Shown piece by piece: positions 43,409-53,398 of a stretch of 64,000 bases of DNA; position 1 is the first letter of the stretch, and each line of letters opens with the position of its first letter. Made by a program: the position numbers and the translations under genes. The notes under the pieces were generated by a model. It saw only the letters and a program-made list of their open reading frames with translations. It had not been told where the DNA came from and did not search any database. The DNA is from Fervidibacter sp964466785 (GTDB lineage Bacteria > Armatimonadota > Fervidibacteria > Fervidibacterales > Fervidibacteraceae), in the NCBI GenBank assembly GCA_964466785.1, contig CAYXOD010000005.1, positions 155,101-219,100 of the forward strand. The letters run 5' to 3'.

Positions 43409-44860
43409 TCATTGCACCCACATAACTGGTTGCAAGGCAAAATTAGCGGTGAGAGTCTGCCCACTTAAGACGCTGATTGGTTGCCCAACAGCCAAGTAGC
43501 CTTCCTTGACTGCAACAACAAAGTAATCTCCAGAAGGCAGAACGATGTTGTAATTGCCATTAGCATCTGTCAATGTCCCAGCCCTTATGGGAGGTTCAAC
43601 AGGGCGGTGAATTGGTCGGTGACCCTTTTTGTGCCCACCTGAACCCATCGGACGATCCCAATGTCCATCCTCACCCTGTTCCCAATCCTCCCAACCGAAC
43701 CAAATGTCGTTCCAACGGACAGCAAACACGAGCGCCTTCTCAATCGGTTGACCAGTTAAAGCATCAGTGACTTGCCCACCAATGATGCCCAAGTTTGCAC
43801 GAAGAACAAAGTCAACTTTAACTGTTTCGTTTGCTCTGACAGTGACAGTTCTTGTATCTCGCCCGTAGTTTGGTTTGTAAGCGATGGCGGTGTAAGTTCC
43901 TGCAGGGACACCTGTCAATTCAAAACTGCCATCAGCCTTTGTGAAGGTGAACAGTCGGTAGCGAATAGGACGACCCGGTGGAACAAGCCCCGGCTGTGAA
44001 GGATTCATTTGAGTGCTAATTAGTTGCCCAACGGTCGTCTCTTCGGTTGCAGTGGTTGCAGCCTCCTCTTCGGTTGCAGTCTCCTCTAAAGGCACGATGA
44101 TCTCGCTTTGAGGCTTGAGCAAAATGAGAGCGCCGGGGACGGGAACGACATTTCCGTTCAGTTCCGCCATAACTGTCCCAGCAACAGTTCCAGTTTTGCG
44201 GGGTCGTGGAGTTAATTGAAAGTCAAGGGTAACGATTGACGACTCTTCAACTGTCACCATTTGCGATGCTGGTTCGTAATCGGGGTGGCGTGCTTCAACG
44301 AGGTAAGTGCCTGCGGGGACAAGAAGTTCGTATTCCCCATTTTTGTCAGTCAAAGCGGTGAAGAAAGGACGGGCTGGGAGTTGCTCAATTTTGTCGTTTT
44401 CGTCATTGATTGGAAGGGCAACGATGCGAGCAAAGGTAATTGGTTTGTCACTTGTGTCAGTAACCGTGCCTGAAATTGAAGCGAGGTTAGTCAATTCAAT
44501 CTCACCGATGTTGGTGACTTGACCTGGGTGAACGAGACAGACGAAAACGGCGCCCTGTTGGGAAGTTTGGTCCTCAACGGAGATGACTTGCTCGCCTGCG
44601 GGGACATCGTCAATGCGAAATTCACCGTTGGCGCTAATTTGAAGAGAGAAATTGTTTTGGGTTTCCAACCCGTGAACTCGTGCCCTGAACCGAATGTTTG
44701 CTTGGCGGGATTGGCTTTGGAAAGAATTTTCCGTCACCAATCGCCCCTCAATGCTGCCTGTTGGGACACTCGTCGTTGATGGGGTCGGGTTACCGCCACC
44801 CCCGCATCCCACCAAAGCCAGCATAAGCAAACTCGCTGCAGCAAACCAAATTCGCTTCAT
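43409..44860 (-). CDS. Lipoprotein with multiple carboxypeptidase-regulatory-like domains
   Basis: A 483-residue protein. Signal peptide with lipobox LALVGCGGGG. Beta-sandwich units: ISGTVTDTSDKPITFARIVAL, VAGTVMAELNGNVVPVPGALI and IGGQVTDALTGQPIEKALVFA, with GEYELLVPAGTYLVEARHP and GSFELTGVPAGTYTAIAYKPNY closing strands. A His/Gly-rich and Arg-rich stretch (WDRPMGSGGHKKGHRPIHRP) lies between the last two strands. No enzyme domain. Promoter 44901-44929 drives it. Confidence 0.88.
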   Translation of the reverse strand: MKRIWFAAASLLMLALVGCGGGGNPTPSTTSVPTGSIEGRLVTENSFQSQSRQANIRFRARVHGLETQNNFSLQISANGEFRIDDVPAGEQVISVEDQTSQQGAVFVCLVHPGQVTNIGEIELTNLASISGTVTDTSDKPITFARIVALPINDENDKIEQLPARPFFTALTDKNGEYELLVPAGTYLVEARHPDYEPASQMVTVEESSIVTLDFQLTPRPRKTGTVAGTVMAELNGNVVPVPGALILLKPQSEIIVPLEETATEEEAATTATEETTVGQLISTQMNPSQPGLVPPGRPIRYRLFTFTKADGSFELTGVPAGTYTAIAYKPNYGRDTRTVTVRANETVKVDFVLRANLGIIGGQVTDALTGQPIEKALVFAVRWNDIWFGWEDWEQGEDGHWDRPMGSGGHKKGHRPIHRPVEPPIRAGTLTDANGNYNIVLPSGDYFVVAVKEGYLAVGQPISVLSGQTLTANFALQPVMWVQ

Positions 44861-44900
44861 CCGGCACCCCTCCTTAAGTTTAGGTTTTGTGTCCAGTTAA

Positions 44901-44929
44901 ATTATACCATAGAGCCGGCTTTCTGTAAA
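44901..44929 (-). promoter_or_regulatory. Strong promoter of the 43.4-44.9 kb lipoprotein gene
   Basis: On the minus strand TTTACA (44924-44929) and a perfect TATAAT (44901-44906) are 17 bases apart, about 40 bases before the ATG. Confidence 0.8.
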
Positions 44930-44966
44930 CATCGTCCATTTAAATTAGACAAAAGTCTGCTCAGCC

Positions 44967-44995
44967 TTGCGTTCGGACACATTTTGTGCTAAAAT
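44967..44995 (+). promoter_or_regulatory. Promoter of the XRE-TPR regulator operon
   Basis: TTGCGT (44967-44972) and TAAAAT (44990-44995) are 17 bases apart, with the ATG 34 bases downstream. It faces the divergent promoter at 44901-44929, so a regulator bound between could affect both. Confidence 0.65.
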
Positions 44996-45029
44996 GTTTG
45001 TGACAAAAGTCGGTTTGAAGGTGATGAAG

Positions 45030-46892
45030 ATGGAACTGGATTTGACGACGCCCGGAGGTCGGAAAAAGCAAGGGGAGTTGATTTTGCAAGCCATCAAGGA
45101 AGCAGGCTTGTCCGTTGAGCAAGTGGCAAAAGACATCGGTTGCTCACGAGCGTTGCTTTACCAATACATCGCCGGCACAACTTTGGCTCAACCGGACAAA
45201 TTGACCCTTATCGCTCGCAGGACAGGTAAGCCTTTAGCGTTCTTCTACGGCGCTGACTTAGTTCAACCCGAAACCCTTCAGGCTGAAAGGGAGGCATTGC
45301 AGCAAGAACTATTGAATTGGGAACGGAAGCAGGCAGAAGAGCAAATTCGCCAACTGCGTGAAAGACTTGACAATCTCTTTACACTTGCTGAAGCCCAAGT
45401 TTCGCCACCAGACATGAAAGCGGCGACCTCAACTTGCGAGCAGATTATTCCTGTCGCCCGCGCTTTGGGTGATGAGGTTGCGGAAGCAAAAGCACTTTTC
45501 ATGCTCGGCAACTTCAGGTTGCTAATGGGAGATTTGGATGGAGCCGTCAGTGCCTTAAGGCAGGCTCAAAGCTTGTTTGAGCGTCAAAATAACACCCCCT
45601 ACGCCCTCGCTTGTCGTCAAAGCATCGGGCGAGCCTTGCTTTTGATGGGGCATCCTGAAGAAGCGAAAAGTCAATTTGAGCAAGTGGTTCAAAGCGAAAT
45701 TTGGCACAACCGATGGGAAGCAACTGTGGCGCTCGCCGCTGTCGCTGAATGGATGGGAGATTTCAAAACAGCGATGAAGCGCCTTGACGATGCAGAAGAA
45801 TTGTCAAGTCAGTCTCCAACGGAAAAGGATGCTCTGGTTCTCCGATTGTTCGTCACAGCGAACCGAGCCAATGTTTACCTTGCTTGTGGCGATTTTTCTG
45901 AAGCGGAGAAGTTGGCTCAAACTGCCTTGAAAATCGCCGAGCAATTGGGTGACCGAGACCAACATTTGGAAGCGTTGCTGACTATTGCTGTTTGTCAACT
46001 GCATCGAGGCAAATGGGCGGATGCGTGGGAAAATGCTGAACGAGCAAAGTTACTTGCCTCTTTCGCCAACGACGCAGAGCGGATGACGATCGCCGAAACA
46101 GTTTTGGCAAACATAGCAGCCGTTGCTGGTGACTTTGCCTCCGCCAAATCACTGGCTAAAAACGCCTTGACCAACGCATTGAGACTGCGCTCCCGACGCG
46201 CTGAACTTTGGGCTCACAAAGCGTTGACGGAAACTTATCTTCGTGAGGAGAGCGCAGATGACGCTCGTTACCATGTCCAAGTTGTCCTTGAAATTTCCGA
46301 ATCAATGCGAAACTTGACAGAATTTGCCCATGCCTTGAGTTTGAGGGCTTGGTTAAACTTTCTGTCAGGCAAGCGTGACGACGCCTTGAACGATGCAGAA
46401 CGCTCGTTCGTCATCGCAGACGAGAAGGGAATGAACCATGTCGCTGCTCTGGCGTTGTTGCTGAAGTCGCAAACTATTAGAGCGAAAAACGAGGAGCAAG
46501 CGATTGAACTACTGTCAAGTGCGGAGCGACTTGCAAGTGATATTGAAGACGCCGATTTGATTTACCGTTGTTCGGTTTTGAAAGGCAAATGGTTGCTGGA
46601 AGCCGGAAATTGGGAAGAAGCATTGGCGGAGTTGACAAAGGCAAACGAATTGCTGAGCAAGTGGCGGTTAGATTGGAGAAATGCTGGGCACGACGATACT
46701 TGGCTTGAAGACCCATTGAGGTTCAAAGCGACGCTAATGCTGGTGCAATGTATCGCTCGCAAAGAGGGAATGACCGCCGCGGAAAAGTTCGTGGACGAAA
46801 TCGGTTGGTTGCCACTGAAAGAGGAATGGGTTTTGAAAGCAGCATCTTTGCAAACACTTGAACCGAAACAGAAGCGAAGCAAAAGGTCTTGA
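45030..46892 (+). CDS. XRE-family helix-turn-helix protein with TPR repeats
   Basis: A 620-residue protein. Residues 10-65 form a lambda-repressor-type HTH (VEQVAKDIGCSRALLYQYIAG). A Gln/Glu/Leu coiled coil follows (ALQQELLNWERKQAEEQIRQL), then about ten TPR units (for example RLLMGDLDGAVSALRQAQSLF, YLACGDFSEAEKLAQTALKIA). Such HTH-TPR proteins often act as regulators that bind a peptide or partner protein. GAAGGTG precedes ATG 45030; an earlier ATG (45024) is too close to it. It is five bases from the next gene, so it probably controls that operon or the divergent lipoprotein gene. Confidence 0.88.
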   Translation: MELDLTTPGGRKKQGELILQAIKEAGLSVEQVAKDIGCSRALLYQYIAGTTLAQPDKLTLIARRTGKPLAFFYGADLVQPETLQAEREALQQELLNWERKQAEEQIRQLRERLDNLFTLAEAQVSPPDMKAATSTCEQIIPVARALGDEVAEAKALFMLGNFRLLMGDLDGAVSALRQAQSLFERQNNTPYALACRQSIGRALLLMGHPEEAKSQFEQVVQSEIWHNRWEATVALAAVAEWMGDFKTAMKRLDDAEELSSQSPTEKDALVLRLFVTANRANVYLACGDFSEAEKLAQTALKIAEQLGDRDQHLEALLTIAVCQLHRGKWADAWENAERAKLLASFANDAERMTIAETVLANIAAVAGDFASAKSLAKNALTNALRLRSRRAELWAHKALTETYLREESADDARYHVQVVLEISESMRNLTEFAHALSLRAWLNFLSGKRDDALNDAERSFVIADEKGMNHVAALALLLKSQTIRAKNEEQAIELLSSAERLASDIEDADLIYRCSVLKGKWLLEAGNWEEALAELTKANELLSKWRLDWRNAGHDDTWLEDPLRFKATLMLVQCIARKEGMTAAEKFVDEIGWLPLKEEWVLKAASLQTLEPKQKRSKRS

Positions 46893-46897
46893 GGTGA

Positions 46898-47551
46898 ATG
46901 CCTTTGGTGAGGCAATTGCAAAAACTCGTGATTTTGCTTCCCTTGACAATTTTGTTTTGGGTTTGGGGGTGTGGTGGTAGCGACTTAACTGGCGGTAGCG
47001 TCCCTATCGGCAACCCCGGTCCAACCCGCCTTATTGGCACAGTTGTTGACGAAGAGGAACCTACCACACCGTTGGCTGACGCGGAAGTTGAAATCCTTCT
47101 TGAGGATGGGACGAAAATCACCACGAAGACCGATGCAAGCGGAATGTTTTTTGTGGAACTTCCCCGAAACAAGGGATGCAACTTAAAGGTTCGTCCCCCA
47201 AGCGTTCTTGAGGCGTTTTACCAAGAACGGGTTGACTCTTTCGTTGCTGACTCTGACGAAATTCGTTTGCTTATCCCAATTTCACGGAAAGGCGTGATGA
47301 TGCCCTTCTTCGTTGGGTTGCGAATTCATCCAGAGGAAGCGACGCTCCGAGTTCGCGAGAGCGTTCAATTTCAAATTGATTTGCAGCCTTCCCCTTACCG
47401 TCCTATCCGCCCCATTTGGTCTGTTCACGGAGGCATTGGGGTTATCACCCCTGACGGTTTGTTCATCGCTACCAGAGCAGGAAGGGGAATTGTAAGGGTT
47501 CGAGTTGGTAACTTACATGCAGAGGCGAAGGTGATTGTTCAACCTGATTAA
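46898..47551 (+). CDS. Lipoprotein with carboxypeptidase-regulatory-like and Big2-like domains
   Basis: A 217-residue protein. Signal peptide with lipobox VWGCGG, then a beta domain (LIGTVVDEEEPTTPLADAEVEI) and an Ig-like Big2-type domain (RIHPEEATLRVRESVQFQIDL .. GVITPDGLFIATRAGRGIVRV). It starts five bases after the XRE-TPR gene, and 53 bp before the cytochrome. Its role may be to bind or dock something at the surface. Confidence 0.83.
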   Translation: MPLVRQLQKLVILLPLTILFWVWGCGGSDLTGGSVPIGNPGPTRLIGTVVDEEEPTTPLADAEVEILLEDGTKITTKTDASGMFFVELPRNKGCNLKVRPPSVLEAFYQERVDSFVADSDEIRLLIPISRKGVMMPFFVGLRIHPEEATLRVRESVQFQIDLQPSPYRPIRPIWSVHGGIGVITPDGLFIATRAGRGIVRVRVGNLHAEAKVIVQPD

Positions 47552-47604
47552 CCCTGATGCGGAATTGATGAAGAATGTGTTAAGATTGAACTTGGTGATG
47601 CCTC

Positions 47605-48966
47605 ATGACACAAAGGAGCGCACAAGAAAGGTTAAGTAGGATAGGAAAGTTGGGTGCATTGACCCTTGTTTTGTTGTTCATCGGTATTGCCCTACATTTG
47701 TGGCGAAGCAGTGCACCAGCCCCACCGAAAATTGAACTCCCCAAGGAACCTCCAGATCTGCTTCTGCTTATCACCGCAAACAGGCAGGGCAAATTGGAAG
47801 TGTGTGGTTGTCCTGGAAAGCGGGCGGAAGATTTGGCGAAAGTAGCGACTTTGATTCAAGATACCGCCAACGAGATGCAACGAAGAGGCGCTACCGTCAG
47901 CATCATTGAAGGAGGCGATTTCACGGGAAGCGATGAGGTCGTGCCCTATCTGCTTAAGGCTTACAAAGTTGTTGGCTACCAATGTATTGTCTTGAGCCCG
48001 CGCGATGAGAAGAGGTTGCCCATCATACGGACCAATGCCGACGGTGTCCAGTTGCTCCCACCAACAAACCCTGAAAACCTCCAAACTTTACGTGTTCAAG
48101 GCAAAACCTTCAGCATCGTTTTGGTCAACTTAGGACAACCCCCTGTCAAGGATGAAGGTTATTGGCAGCGTCTGCTTCAACACTTGCAGTCGCTCAAACA
48201 ACCAAACACTTTGCTGGGAGCAATCGCTTACATCGACCGAAACGCAGCGATAGAGGTAGCGCCCCGCCTGAGGGGGACAGTGAACATCCTTTTAATTGAC
48301 GATGCTTTATCCTTGACAAGTGGTGAATTTTCACCTGGAATGACCAAAGCCAGCAAAGAAGTTTCTGGCGTCTTACTTGCCGCTTTACCCCAATCTCGGG
48401 CTGCTGTCCTTTCGTTAATGGTCTGGACAAACTCCGAGAACCGTGACAGTTACCGCTTGGAAGGTCAATGGATGTATGCTGCAGGTCGCAACGATAACCC
48501 TCAAGTCAAGCAAATTGTTGACGAGTATTACACGAAGCGGCAGAAAGAGTTGGAACAGGAGATGAAGGAGTTGATGAAAATAGCAACGCAAAGAACTTAC
48601 TTACCTCCAGAGTTTTGCGGTGAGTGCCATCAGGCTCAATATGAGCAGTGGCTTTCAACTGGACATGCACGAGCAATTGAGACGCTGGCGAAGCAAAACA
48701 GGATGGACAGAAGTTGCTTGACTTGTCACTCCCTTGAGTTTCGTCTAAGAGGTGTGGTCACTGAACGCAGGAAGCGGGGTGTTGAATGCGTTGACTGCCA
48801 TGTGGAACTTCAAGACCCCACAACGGCGCAAATGCACGGGCAGCGCCCCGGGGAACGACCATCGGCTCGCATCGTCAATGCAGAAGTAATCTGCGTTCGT
48901 TGCCATGATAAGCAGAACAGCCCAAACTTCGACTTGCAAACTTACCTGCCGAAAGTTGCTCACTAA
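47605..48966 (+). CDS. Membrane-anchored tetrahaem cytochrome c with N-terminal UshA/metallophosphatase-like domain
   Basis: A 453-residue protein. One hydrophobic anchor (LGALTLVLLFIGIALHLW). Residues 50-290 resemble the phosphatase-like domain found in front of some multihaem cytochromes (LLLITANRQGKLEVCGCPGKRAEDLAKVATLI), though the usual metal-site residues are not all obvious. The C-terminal 120 residues have four haem-binding CxxCH sites: CGECH (Cys338), CLTCH (Cys371), CVDCH (Cys395) and CVRCH (Cys430), as in cytochrome c554-type proteins. Haem attachment needs export across the inner membrane. It likely carries electrons at the cell envelope; partner unknown. It is third in the operon starting at the XRE-TPR gene. 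Confidence 0.87.
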   Translation: MTQRSAQERLSRIGKLGALTLVLLFIGIALHLWRSSAPAPPKIELPKEPPDLLLLITANRQGKLEVCGCPGKRAEDLAKVATLIQDTANEMQRRGATVSIIEGGDFTGSDEVVPYLLKAYKVVGYQCIVLSPRDEKRLPIIRTNADGVQLLPPTNPENLQTLRVQGKTFSIVLVNLGQPPVKDEGYWQRLLQHLQSLKQPNTLLGAIAYIDRNAAIEVAPRLRGTVNILLIDDALSLTSGEFSPGMTKASKEVSGVLLAALPQSRAAVLSLMVWTNSENRDSYRLEGQWMYAAGRNDNPQVKQIVDEYYTKRQKELEQEMKELMKIATQRTYLPPEFCGECHQAQYEQWLSTGHARAIETLAKQNRMDRSCLTCHSLEFRLRGVVTERRKRGVECVDCHVELQDPTTAQMHGQRPGERPSARIVNAEVICVRCHDKQNSPNFDLQTYLPKVAH

Positions 48967-48989
48967 AAGTCCTAACTGACTCATCTTGG

Positions 48990-49946
48990 TCAACGAACCA
49001 ATTTCTCAAACGATGGTTCACCGCGCAAGGATTTAAGGTCGTCGTCCTTTTGAGCCAACGCTTTCAAGCCTGAATCCAAATGAATTGCTCGTTCCAATGC
49101 TTTCAACGCTTTTTCTTTCTGCCCCATAAGTGCTAGGTAGCAGGCGAGGTCATAATGCAAAACTGCTTGGTCAGGGAAGCGTTGAATTGCAGCCTGCAAA
49201 ATTTCCGCTGCTTTTTTCAAGTTGCCTTTCTGCCTCCAACTTGACGCTTCCGAAAGGCGCGCCCAAGCCAACTTGATTGTCAAAATCCGTTTGAGTTCCT
49301 TGACAGGTTCAGGGTGGTCGTCAACTCGCAGGTCAATGTATCGGTCATTAAAGCCGCCGTAACCTGCTCCTTTCCGCACAACTAAAATTGCAGCGCTTTG
49401 TTTACCGCGAGCATCGCCGCCAGCCTGTTCACCCGCCTCCAGTGCCGCCATCAATCGTTCAGCCAATTCGCCTTTTGTTTCCTGAAAGGCTTTTGCCATC
49501 GCCTTGACAACTTGTTCACCTGCGAGGATATTGCCCTGAACAGCGAATCCTTTCCCGACAATGTGACCTGCCCAAAGCAAGCACTTTTTGCCTGTAAAGG
49601 CTGCCGCCCTTCCTTTCGCATCGACGATGCCGACTTGACGAAGTTCTCGGTCTTTATCTCTAGCGAGTAACTGTTTCAGCACTTGGTTCGGTGTCATTCC
49701 CCTTTTAAGAAGTGCCAACCCTTTTGGACCGAAAGTTGTGTTGGCAAAAGATTGGGTGGCAATTGCTCCGACACCCGCTTGAGCGTAAGGCACGACGGCA
49801 CCGACCGCTAAAAACTTGGATGCGACTGCGACACCCAAATCTCCTGTCTTCGGGTCAAAAGCGACAATGGAAAAAGTTCCCGTCAAATCAACTTGAGGTT
49901 GACAAAAAGTCAAAACCGTCAAACCAAGCCAATACGCCATTCCCAT
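48990..49946 (-). CDS. DUF1028 family protein with C-terminal TPR repeats
   Basis: A 318-residue protein. A short hydrophobic start (LGLTVLTF) may be a signal peptide. The family-typical part runs FSIVAFDPKTGDLGVAVASKF, VPYAQAGVGAIATQSFANTTFGP and FAVQGNILAGEQVV, with GGDARGKQSAAILVVR. DUF1028 proteins look like Ntn-hydrolases; activity is unproven. The last 90 residues hold two TPR units (KAAEILQAAIQRFPDQAVLHYDLA, KALKALERAIHLDSG). ATG 49946 or a second ATG at 49940, which is better spaced from GGAGGCG. Confidence 0.85.
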   Translation of the reverse strand: MGMAYWLGLTVLTFCQPQVDLTGTFSIVAFDPKTGDLGVAVASKFLAVGAVVPYAQAGVGAIATQSFANTTFGPKGLALLKRGMTPNQVLKQLLARDKDRELRQVGIVDAKGRAAAFTGKKCLLWAGHIVGKGFAVQGNILAGEQVVKAMAKAFQETKGELAERLMAALEAGEQAGGDARGKQSAAILVVRKGAGYGGFNDRYIDLRVDDHPEPVKELKRILTIKLAWARLSEASSWRQKGNLKKAAEILQAAIQRFPDQAVLHYDLACYLALMGQKEKALKALERAIHLDSGLKALAQKDDDLKSLRGEPSFEKLVR

Positions 49947-50083
49947 CGCCTCCTTCTAACTTCTGTGCTCGTTGAACCGCTTTGACCAAACCAACACTCC
50001 GAGCGTCCATTCATTGTTGACATCTCCGAAAATTTTGGCATCATTTTGAGTTGCAAAAATTCGTTGAGAGGTGAGGATAAGGA

Positions 50084-53000
50084 ATGTTGTGGGGGTGGCT
50101 TATTGTGGCGACAGTTGCTGCTTCGGTATTGACAGGAATGGCAGGTGCGTCAACCAGTTTTGTGCCGAAACCCGAACACCCTCGCCCAGATTTTGAGCGA
50201 GCCCAATGGCTCAATCTGAACGGCATTTGGGAGTTCGCTTTTGACCCTAACGATATCGGCATCAACGAGCGTTGGTTTGCACCTGATGTCAAGATCTTTC
50301 CTCTTCGCATCGTCGTTCCTTTCCCTTGGGAAAGCAAACTTAGCGGGATTGAGCGAAAGGATTACAAAGGCGTCGCTTGGTATCGGAGAACTTTAGTTAT
50401 CCCGAGAGATTGGCGAGGGAAACGAATTTGGCTTTGCTTTGGTGCTGTTGATTGGCACGCAACAGTTTGGCTCAATGGCGAAGAAGTTGGTGAACATGAA
50501 GGAGGCTATAGCGAATTTCGGTTTGACATCACCGATAAAATCCGTTTTGGTGAATCGAACTTGCTTGTCGTCCGAGTTGTTGATTTCACCGACCACGAAA
50601 CTCCCATCGGAAAGCAAGTTGGGTGGTGGTATACGAGCACAAGTGGCATTTGGCAAACGGTTTGGCTTGAGGCAACAGGGCAAGTATGTGTCAAAAAGTT
50701 TCGCATCATCCCACTTGCTGATAAGCGTCATGTGCCAACGGGTGAAGTGAGATTTGAGATTTGGTTGGACTGGGGTAGGGAACGAGGGGAAGAAGATGCA
50801 GTTAATGTTGAGGTTCGGTCACCAGAACGGAAATTCCGTGCCGTGCAAGCGAAAGTCGCTGCTGGACAAGAAAAGGCGACCTTAACGGTCAAAGTCACCA
50901 ACCCGAGATTTTGGACGCCTGAAGAACCATCGCTTTACAACGCTGAAATTGCTGTCTATCCTGCATCCCCACCTTCACAACCTGCACTTGACATTGTTCG
51001 CACCTATTTCGGCATCCGAACGATTGCGTGGGGTAGATATGCAGGTAGCCAACATAGTTTCGTCCTTCTCAACGGCAAACCCATTTACATTCGCGGTGCC
51101 CTTGACCAATCCTTCAACCCTGACGGGATTTACACAGCGCCGAGCGATGAGTTTTTGCGCCGCGATATTGAATTGGCAAAAGCAGCAGGTTTCAACATGC
51201 TTCGCATCCACATCAAAGCAGAAGAGCCACGAAAGTTGTATTGGGCGGACAAACTTGGAATCCTCATTCAACAAGATGCCCCTTGCTTTTACCGCATCAG
51301 CGAACGCGCTCGCCAAACCTTTGAAAAAACACTTCGGGACATGATTGAGAGAGACTTCAATCATCCAAGCATCTATTGTTGGACAGTGTTCAACGAAGAG
51401 TGGGGTATCGGCAATTTGCAAACAGCACCACGGGAACACCGAATTGATTGGGTGCTTAAGATGGTTGAACTCGTCCGTCAACTTGACCCAACTCGGCTCG
51501 TTCAAGACAATACGGGTTGGGCTCATTTGGTCACCGATTTGAATTCCTTCCACTGGTATGGTCGCGATGTTGATGGTTTCCGGCAACATTATCGGCGCAT
51601 CAACGACGAACGCATTAAAGAAGGCGACGATTGGAACTACATCGCAGGCTACAAGCAACAAGGCGAACCTTTTGTCAACAACGAATTTGGGTATGTCGGC
51701 GCTGGCGACGGCGATAGCGATTGGAGTTGGGGCAACCTGTTCGTTGTGAATGAGATGCGCGCCTGCGACAAACTCGTCGGCTACACCTACACCGAGTTGA
51801 CAGATATTGAGTGGGAACACAATGGGGTTTACAACTACGACCGAACACCCAAAGAATTCGGCTACGATTTTTGGGCATCGGGCATGAGCGTTTGTGATGT
51901 CTTTGCCGAGGATTTCCTTGTGCTGGATGTCCCTGCAATCAAATACGCCAAACCCGGCGAACAAGTTAAAGTGCCCATCATGTTCAGCCACATGAGCGGC
52001 AAGTATGAAACCGGCTTAACATTAAAGTGGCAAGTCCGATGGCTTGATAGATTTGGCAATTGGCGTGAAAGTAAAGTCCTGTCTCGCAAATGCCCAAAAA
52101 CGCCTGCTTACAAACTCACATCCCTCGGCGAAATCTCGTTCACATTGCCAAACGAACCGTCACTCGTCACCCTCGTTGCTTGGCTGGAAGATGCCAAAGG
52201 CAAGCGAGTGCACATCAACTACACACAATGGTGGGTGCGAGAGGAGAAAGATGCGCCTAACGCTGAACTTGTTGACAAAACCACATTGGCTCTGAGGTTC
52301 TCGCCGAACGATTGGGCTGAAAGCAAATTCAGCGAACTTGATATGCCCAAAGTGCCTATTGATGGCAAACACTACGGGCGCGGTCACGGGTTCGTTGAGT
52401 ATCGGCTCAAGTTGCCCGAGGGAGTGGATTTGAGTAAAGCACAAACGCTAACGCTCATTTGTGAAATTGCAGCAAAGGCTGGGCGCGAGAAAATTGATTG
52501 GGACGAAAGAGTTAACCCACAAGATTACCCACAAACTGACGGCAAAAAGTTCCCAACGACTGTTGAAGTTTCGTTCAATGGCATGAAAGTTACGACTTGG
52601 GAATTGCCTGATGATCCTGCCGATGCTCGTGGCTTGCTTTCGCATTGGCGTGGGATTGAGAGGGGTTCTTACGGCTATTTGGTTAAAACAGAAGTCAACT
52701 TGAACTCACCTGAAGGAGTTGCAATTGTCAACAGGTGGCGTGAGACAGGACAGTTAGTCATCAGGTTCACTGTGCCTTGGAACGCTCTCCATCGTGGCGG
52801 TTTGGCGATTTACGGCGAAACGATGGGTTGCTATCCCGTTGAACCAACAGTTTTGCTGAAGTTCGCTGAACCGCTAACTTTGCCTACAGGTCGGAAATCG
52901 CACGAATCTGTTACCGTTGAGAGTTTTCGAGAGCGGCTACAGGTTATTTTGCCATCAGCGCAAAAAGGTGGGGCTCAATGGCGATACACGACGGAAAGAC

Positions 53001-53398
53001 CACCTGAAAATTGGATGCAACCCGAATTTAATGATAGTGACTGGCGAATCGGCACTTCAGGCTTCGGCAGGCACGGGACGCCCGGTGCTATTGTTCGGAC
53101 AGAGTGGACGACAAGCGACATCTGGTTGCGAACGAAAGTGGTGGTGCCCAAGTTGTCGCCTCAAGATGCTGTTTGGCTTGAGGTCCACCATGACGAAGAT
53201 TGCGAGATCTATGTCAACGGCAAATTGCTTTGGAGCGAGAGGGGTTACCTGACCAGCTACAAGATGGTTCGCTTAAGCCCCGAACAAATCGCCTTATTCC
53301 GCGAAGGCGAAAACACCCTCGCCGTCCACTGTCGCCAAACCATCGGCGGTCAGTATGTTGATGTGGGAATCTTAGTGCTTGCGAGGCTTACACAGTAG
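50084..53398 (+). CDS. Secreted GH2 glycoside hydrolase (beta-galactosidase/beta-glucuronidase type)
   Basis: A 1104-residue protein. Signal peptide with MLWGWLIVATVAASVLTGMAGA. The GH2 sugar-binding domain contains LNLNGIWEFAFDP and VPFPWESKLSGI. Next is an Ig-like domain, then the TIM barrel: HPSIYCWTVFNEEWG with acid/base Glu438 after Asn437, and EPFVNNEFGYVG with nucleophile Glu534. The last 480 residues are beta-rich, including a lectin-like piece near the end (WRIGTSGFGRHGTP .. DIWLRTKVVVP). Substrate cannot be read from sequence. It is monocistronic. It would cut beta-linked sugars off plant or microbial glycans outside the cytoplasm. Confidence 0.92.
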   Translation: MLWGWLIVATVAASVLTGMAGASTSFVPKPEHPRPDFERAQWLNLNGIWEFAFDPNDIGINERWFAPDVKIFPLRIVVPFPWESKLSGIERKDYKGVAWYRRTLVIPRDWRGKRIWLCFGAVDWHATVWLNGEEVGEHEGGYSEFRFDITDKIRFGESNLLVVRVVDFTDHETPIGKQVGWWYTSTSGIWQTVWLEATGQVCVKKFRIIPLADKRHVPTGEVRFEIWLDWGRERGEEDAVNVEVRSPERKFRAVQAKVAAGQEKATLTVKVTNPRFWTPEEPSLYNAEIAVYPASPPSQPALDIVRTYFGIRTIAWGRYAGSQHSFVLLNGKPIYIRGALDQSFNPDGIYTAPSDEFLRRDIELAKAAGFNMLRIHIKAEEPRKLYWADKLGILIQQDAPCFYRISERARQTFEKTLRDMIERDFNHPSIYCWTVFNEEWGIGNLQTAPREHRIDWVLKMVELVRQLDPTRLVQDNTGWAHLVTDLNSFHWYGRDVDGFRQHYRRINDERIKEGDDWNYIAGYKQQGEPFVNNEFGYVGAGDGDSDWSWGNLFVVNEMRACDKLVGYTYTELTDIEWEHNGVYNYDRTPKEFGYDFWASGMSVCDVFAEDFLVLDVPAIKYAKPGEQVKVPIMFSHMSGKYETGLTLKWQVRWLDRFGNWRESKVLSRKCPKTPAYKLTSLGEISFTLPNEPSLVTLVAWLEDAKGKRVHINYTQWWVREEKDAPNAELVDKTTLALRFSPNDWAESKFSELDMPKVPIDGKHYGRGHGFVEYRLKLPEGVDLSKAQTLTLICEIAAKAGREKIDWDERVNPQDYPQTDGKKFPTTVEVSFNGMKVTTWELPDDPADARGLLSHWRGIERGSYGYLVKTEVNLNSPEGVAIVNRWRETGQLVIRFTVPWNALHRGGLAIYGETMGCYPVEPTVLLKFAEPLTLPTGRKSHESVTVESFRERLQVILPSAQKGGAQWRYTTERPPENWMQPEFNDSDWRIGTSGFGRHGTPGAIVRTEWTTSDIWLRTKVVVPKLSPQDAVWLEVHHDEDCEIYVNGKLLWSERGYLTSYKMVRLSPEQIALFREGENTLAVHCRQTIGGQYVDVGILVLARLTQ

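Noticed and set aside
50975..51991. A 338-residue open frame on the minus strand
   Set aside because: It is antisense to the GH2 catalytic region, which has all expected motifs.
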